Shown here: positions 31,399 through 32,576 of the stretch, one piece after another | Numbering within the stretch: the stretch's first letter is position 1 | How the letters are laid out: each line of letters opens with the position of its first letter | DNA from: Euprymna scolopes | Lineage: Eukaryota > Mollusca > Cephalopoda > Sepiida > Sepiolidae | Direction: 5' to 3' | Length of the DNA: 32,576 nt | Assembly (NCBI GenBank): GCA_024364805.1 | Contig: CM044489.1 | Coordinates: 3,144,625 to 3,177,200, forward strand | The notes under the pieces: generated by a model | Databases searched by the model: none | What the model was told of the DNA's origin: nothing | What the model saw: the letters and a program-made list of their open reading frames with translations, nothing else | Translations under genes and position numbers: made by a program

Positions 31399-31950
31399 CA
31401 GGATGTCCATAACGTTCGTGTGCACTTTAAAAAAATATAAATTTATTACTTTATTCTGCAACTTGAACAATTAAATTTGAAAGATGGCATCGTGCTTCAG
31501 CAAGATGGAGCTCCTTGTCACTTTGCCCGGCGTGTTAGACAGTTTCTAAATCAGGAATTTCCTAACAGATGGATCGGAAGAGGTGGACAATTTCATTGGC
31601 CTCCACGTTCGCCCGATTTGACTCCATTAGATTTTTTATGGGGGCATGTGAAAACAATTATGTATGCAACCAAACCTAGTTCATTGGAAGATTTGAAATC
31701 TAGAATAACTAATGTGATTTCAGGCATTACTATAATTCATTTGGCAAATGTTTTTCGTGAACTGTGAAATCGTATTACCCTTTGTATTCCTAATGATGGA
31801 GGGCATGTGGAAAGTTAAATAAAATGTCAATAAAAACTTAAAAAAATATAGATTTACTTCTTTCAAATCCATTTTAACGATTATTTCTATTGCAAATACA
31901 AATAAAGTTATAAATCTTTTAAAGTGCACACGAACTTTATGGACACACTG
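31399..31950 (+). mobile_element. Internally deleted Tc1/mariner element, DD41D-like
   Basis: The terminal inverted repeats are about 36 bp and share GTTCGTGTGCACTTTAAAA and a CCATAA word; the left starts CAGGATGTCCATAA and the right reads inward CAGTGTGTCCATAA. TA precedes the left end (31397-31398); the right flank reads AATA, so the second TA may be mutated. The interior, 552 bp in total, keeps only the last third of a transposase gene, so the element is a deletion derivative that could only move in trans. It lies about 60 bp beyond the PLE 2 hammerhead remnant. Confidence 0.85.
31458..31818 (+). pseudogene. Tc1/mariner transposase, C-terminal part
   Basis: Reads LQLEQLNLKDGIVLQQDGAP, then CHFARRVRQFLNQEFPNRWI, PPRSPDLTPLDFLWGHVK, YATKPSSLEDLKSRI, ANVFREL and, after an in-frame TGA near 31765, NRITLCIPNDGGHVES with a natural stop at 31816. 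The second catalytic Asp is in QQDG and the third in TPLD, with 41 residues between them. That is the spacing of DD41D families rather than DD34D (mariner) or DD34E (Tc1). The DNA-binding domain and the first catalytic Asp are deleted. The first usable codon of the remaining frame is not an ATG start; the piece is a fragment only. Confidence 0.85.
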
Positions 31951-32544
31951 AATATATGTATATTTCTTGATATGCAGTTTCCTTTCTCTCCTCTTTGTTT
32001 ATTTTTAATCTTTTACACCATTCTTCTACTCGTAATACTCTTTCCCTTCGACAGTTATTTACGCTATCGCTGCGCATGAAGTCATCCAACATCTCTGTTA
32101 ACGAGATAAGAAAGCAAGTAAACAAGATAACGACATCTACAAAGTTTAAGAAATTATGTCAGAATTTGTTAAAGACTCTTTAAAAATATCTCTAATCCTT
32201 TATAATTTCTAACTCTTCTCTATGTATTTCATTCTTATTTTCGTCAGTTTTCTTTTTTTATTCTCTCTCGATACATTTTTGACCGATTCCATAACAAAGT
32301 CTGGGTGTAATACAACGACATCTTAAAGCTAGTATAAACGTAGTCGCTATTAAACACTAACATAAGGGTTATTACTGTATAGCGCTCACTTATTCTCCCC
32401 TAACCGAAACAATAAACCCTTAATGGCTCGAAAATGATTACACTGACTTCCGAATTATTATTATCAGGAACTCTTTTTCTTCCTCTCTCTCTTCATCCCA
32501 TTACTTCTTTCTATAATTATCTCTGTTTCCCTCTCATTTTGTAT

Positions 32545-32545
<1 letters not shown>
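31951..32545. other. Non-genic pyrimidine-rich stretch
   Basis: CT-rich sequence. A 62-codon open stretch (31995-32183) with ISVNEIRKQVNKI has no family I can name with confidence. No other signal is seen. Confidence 0.5.

Positions 32546-32576
<31 letters not shown>
32546..32576. repeat. (CA)n microsatellite running off the window
   Basis: A pure CA run to the last base, so its full length is unknown. Confidence 0.95.

Overview
The window looks like transposon-dense, AT-rich intergenic or intronic DNA from a metazoan, most likely a coleoid cephalopod such as an octopus. The taxon is an inference. It rests on abundant long (TA)n tracts, CA/GT microsatellites, and a mix of Jockey-like LINEs, an R4-like LINE, Penelope-like elements, Helitron and mariner families. 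I found no host protein-coding exon, rRNA, intact tRNA or CRISPR array. Nearly every credible coding signal belongs to a mobile element.

Layout. 1-4.26 kb is AT-rich DNA with a degenerate tandem repeat (31-404) and microsatellites. 4.26-6.35 kb is a GC-richer block of unknown origin, split by a complete but dead mariner (4496-5754, TA duplication visible). 6.35-10.56 kb is a nearly full-length APE-type LINE on the minus strand (family A), ending in a trinucleotide microsatellite. 11.17-14.25 kb is a very decayed R4-like LINE on the plus strand, interrupted by a 216-bp MITE. 15.7-16.4 kb is a probable non-autonomous Helitron. 18.8-22.3 kb holds two copies of a second LINE family (family B) facing each other, with a tRNA-like fragment and a CRE/E-box motif cluster between them. 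24.18-25.26 kb is a rearranged Penelope-like element (PLE). 25.7-27.2 kb is a third family B LINE bracketed by a direct repeat of about 34 bp. 29.1-31.3 kb is a longer but decayed second PLE. 31.4-31.95 kb is an internally deleted Tc1/mariner element with a DD41D-like C-terminal transposase piece. Long TA or CA tracts punctuate the whole window.

Most interesting signal: the two inverted terminal segments of the first PLE each fold, on paper, as a type I hammerhead ribozyme. Each has CUGACGA, a short helix II, GAAA, a (near-)palindromic helix III, a UC cleavage site, and a 6-bp helix I whose strands lie on either side of the core. A decayed third candidate sits the same distance downstream of the second PLE's coding region. 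PLEs are known to carry such ribozymes, so this is a recognised class; this pair in an inverted arrangement, beside TA tracts, merits checking. The facing LINE copies (about 0.9 kb arms) could also give long double-stranded RNA if transcribed through, which matters in a lineage known for heavy A-to-I editing.

The elements do not form a working pathway; they are layered insertions of different ages. The plus-strand family B LINE (21347-22279) looks youngest because its reading frame is uninterrupted. The R4-like LINE and second PLE look oldest.
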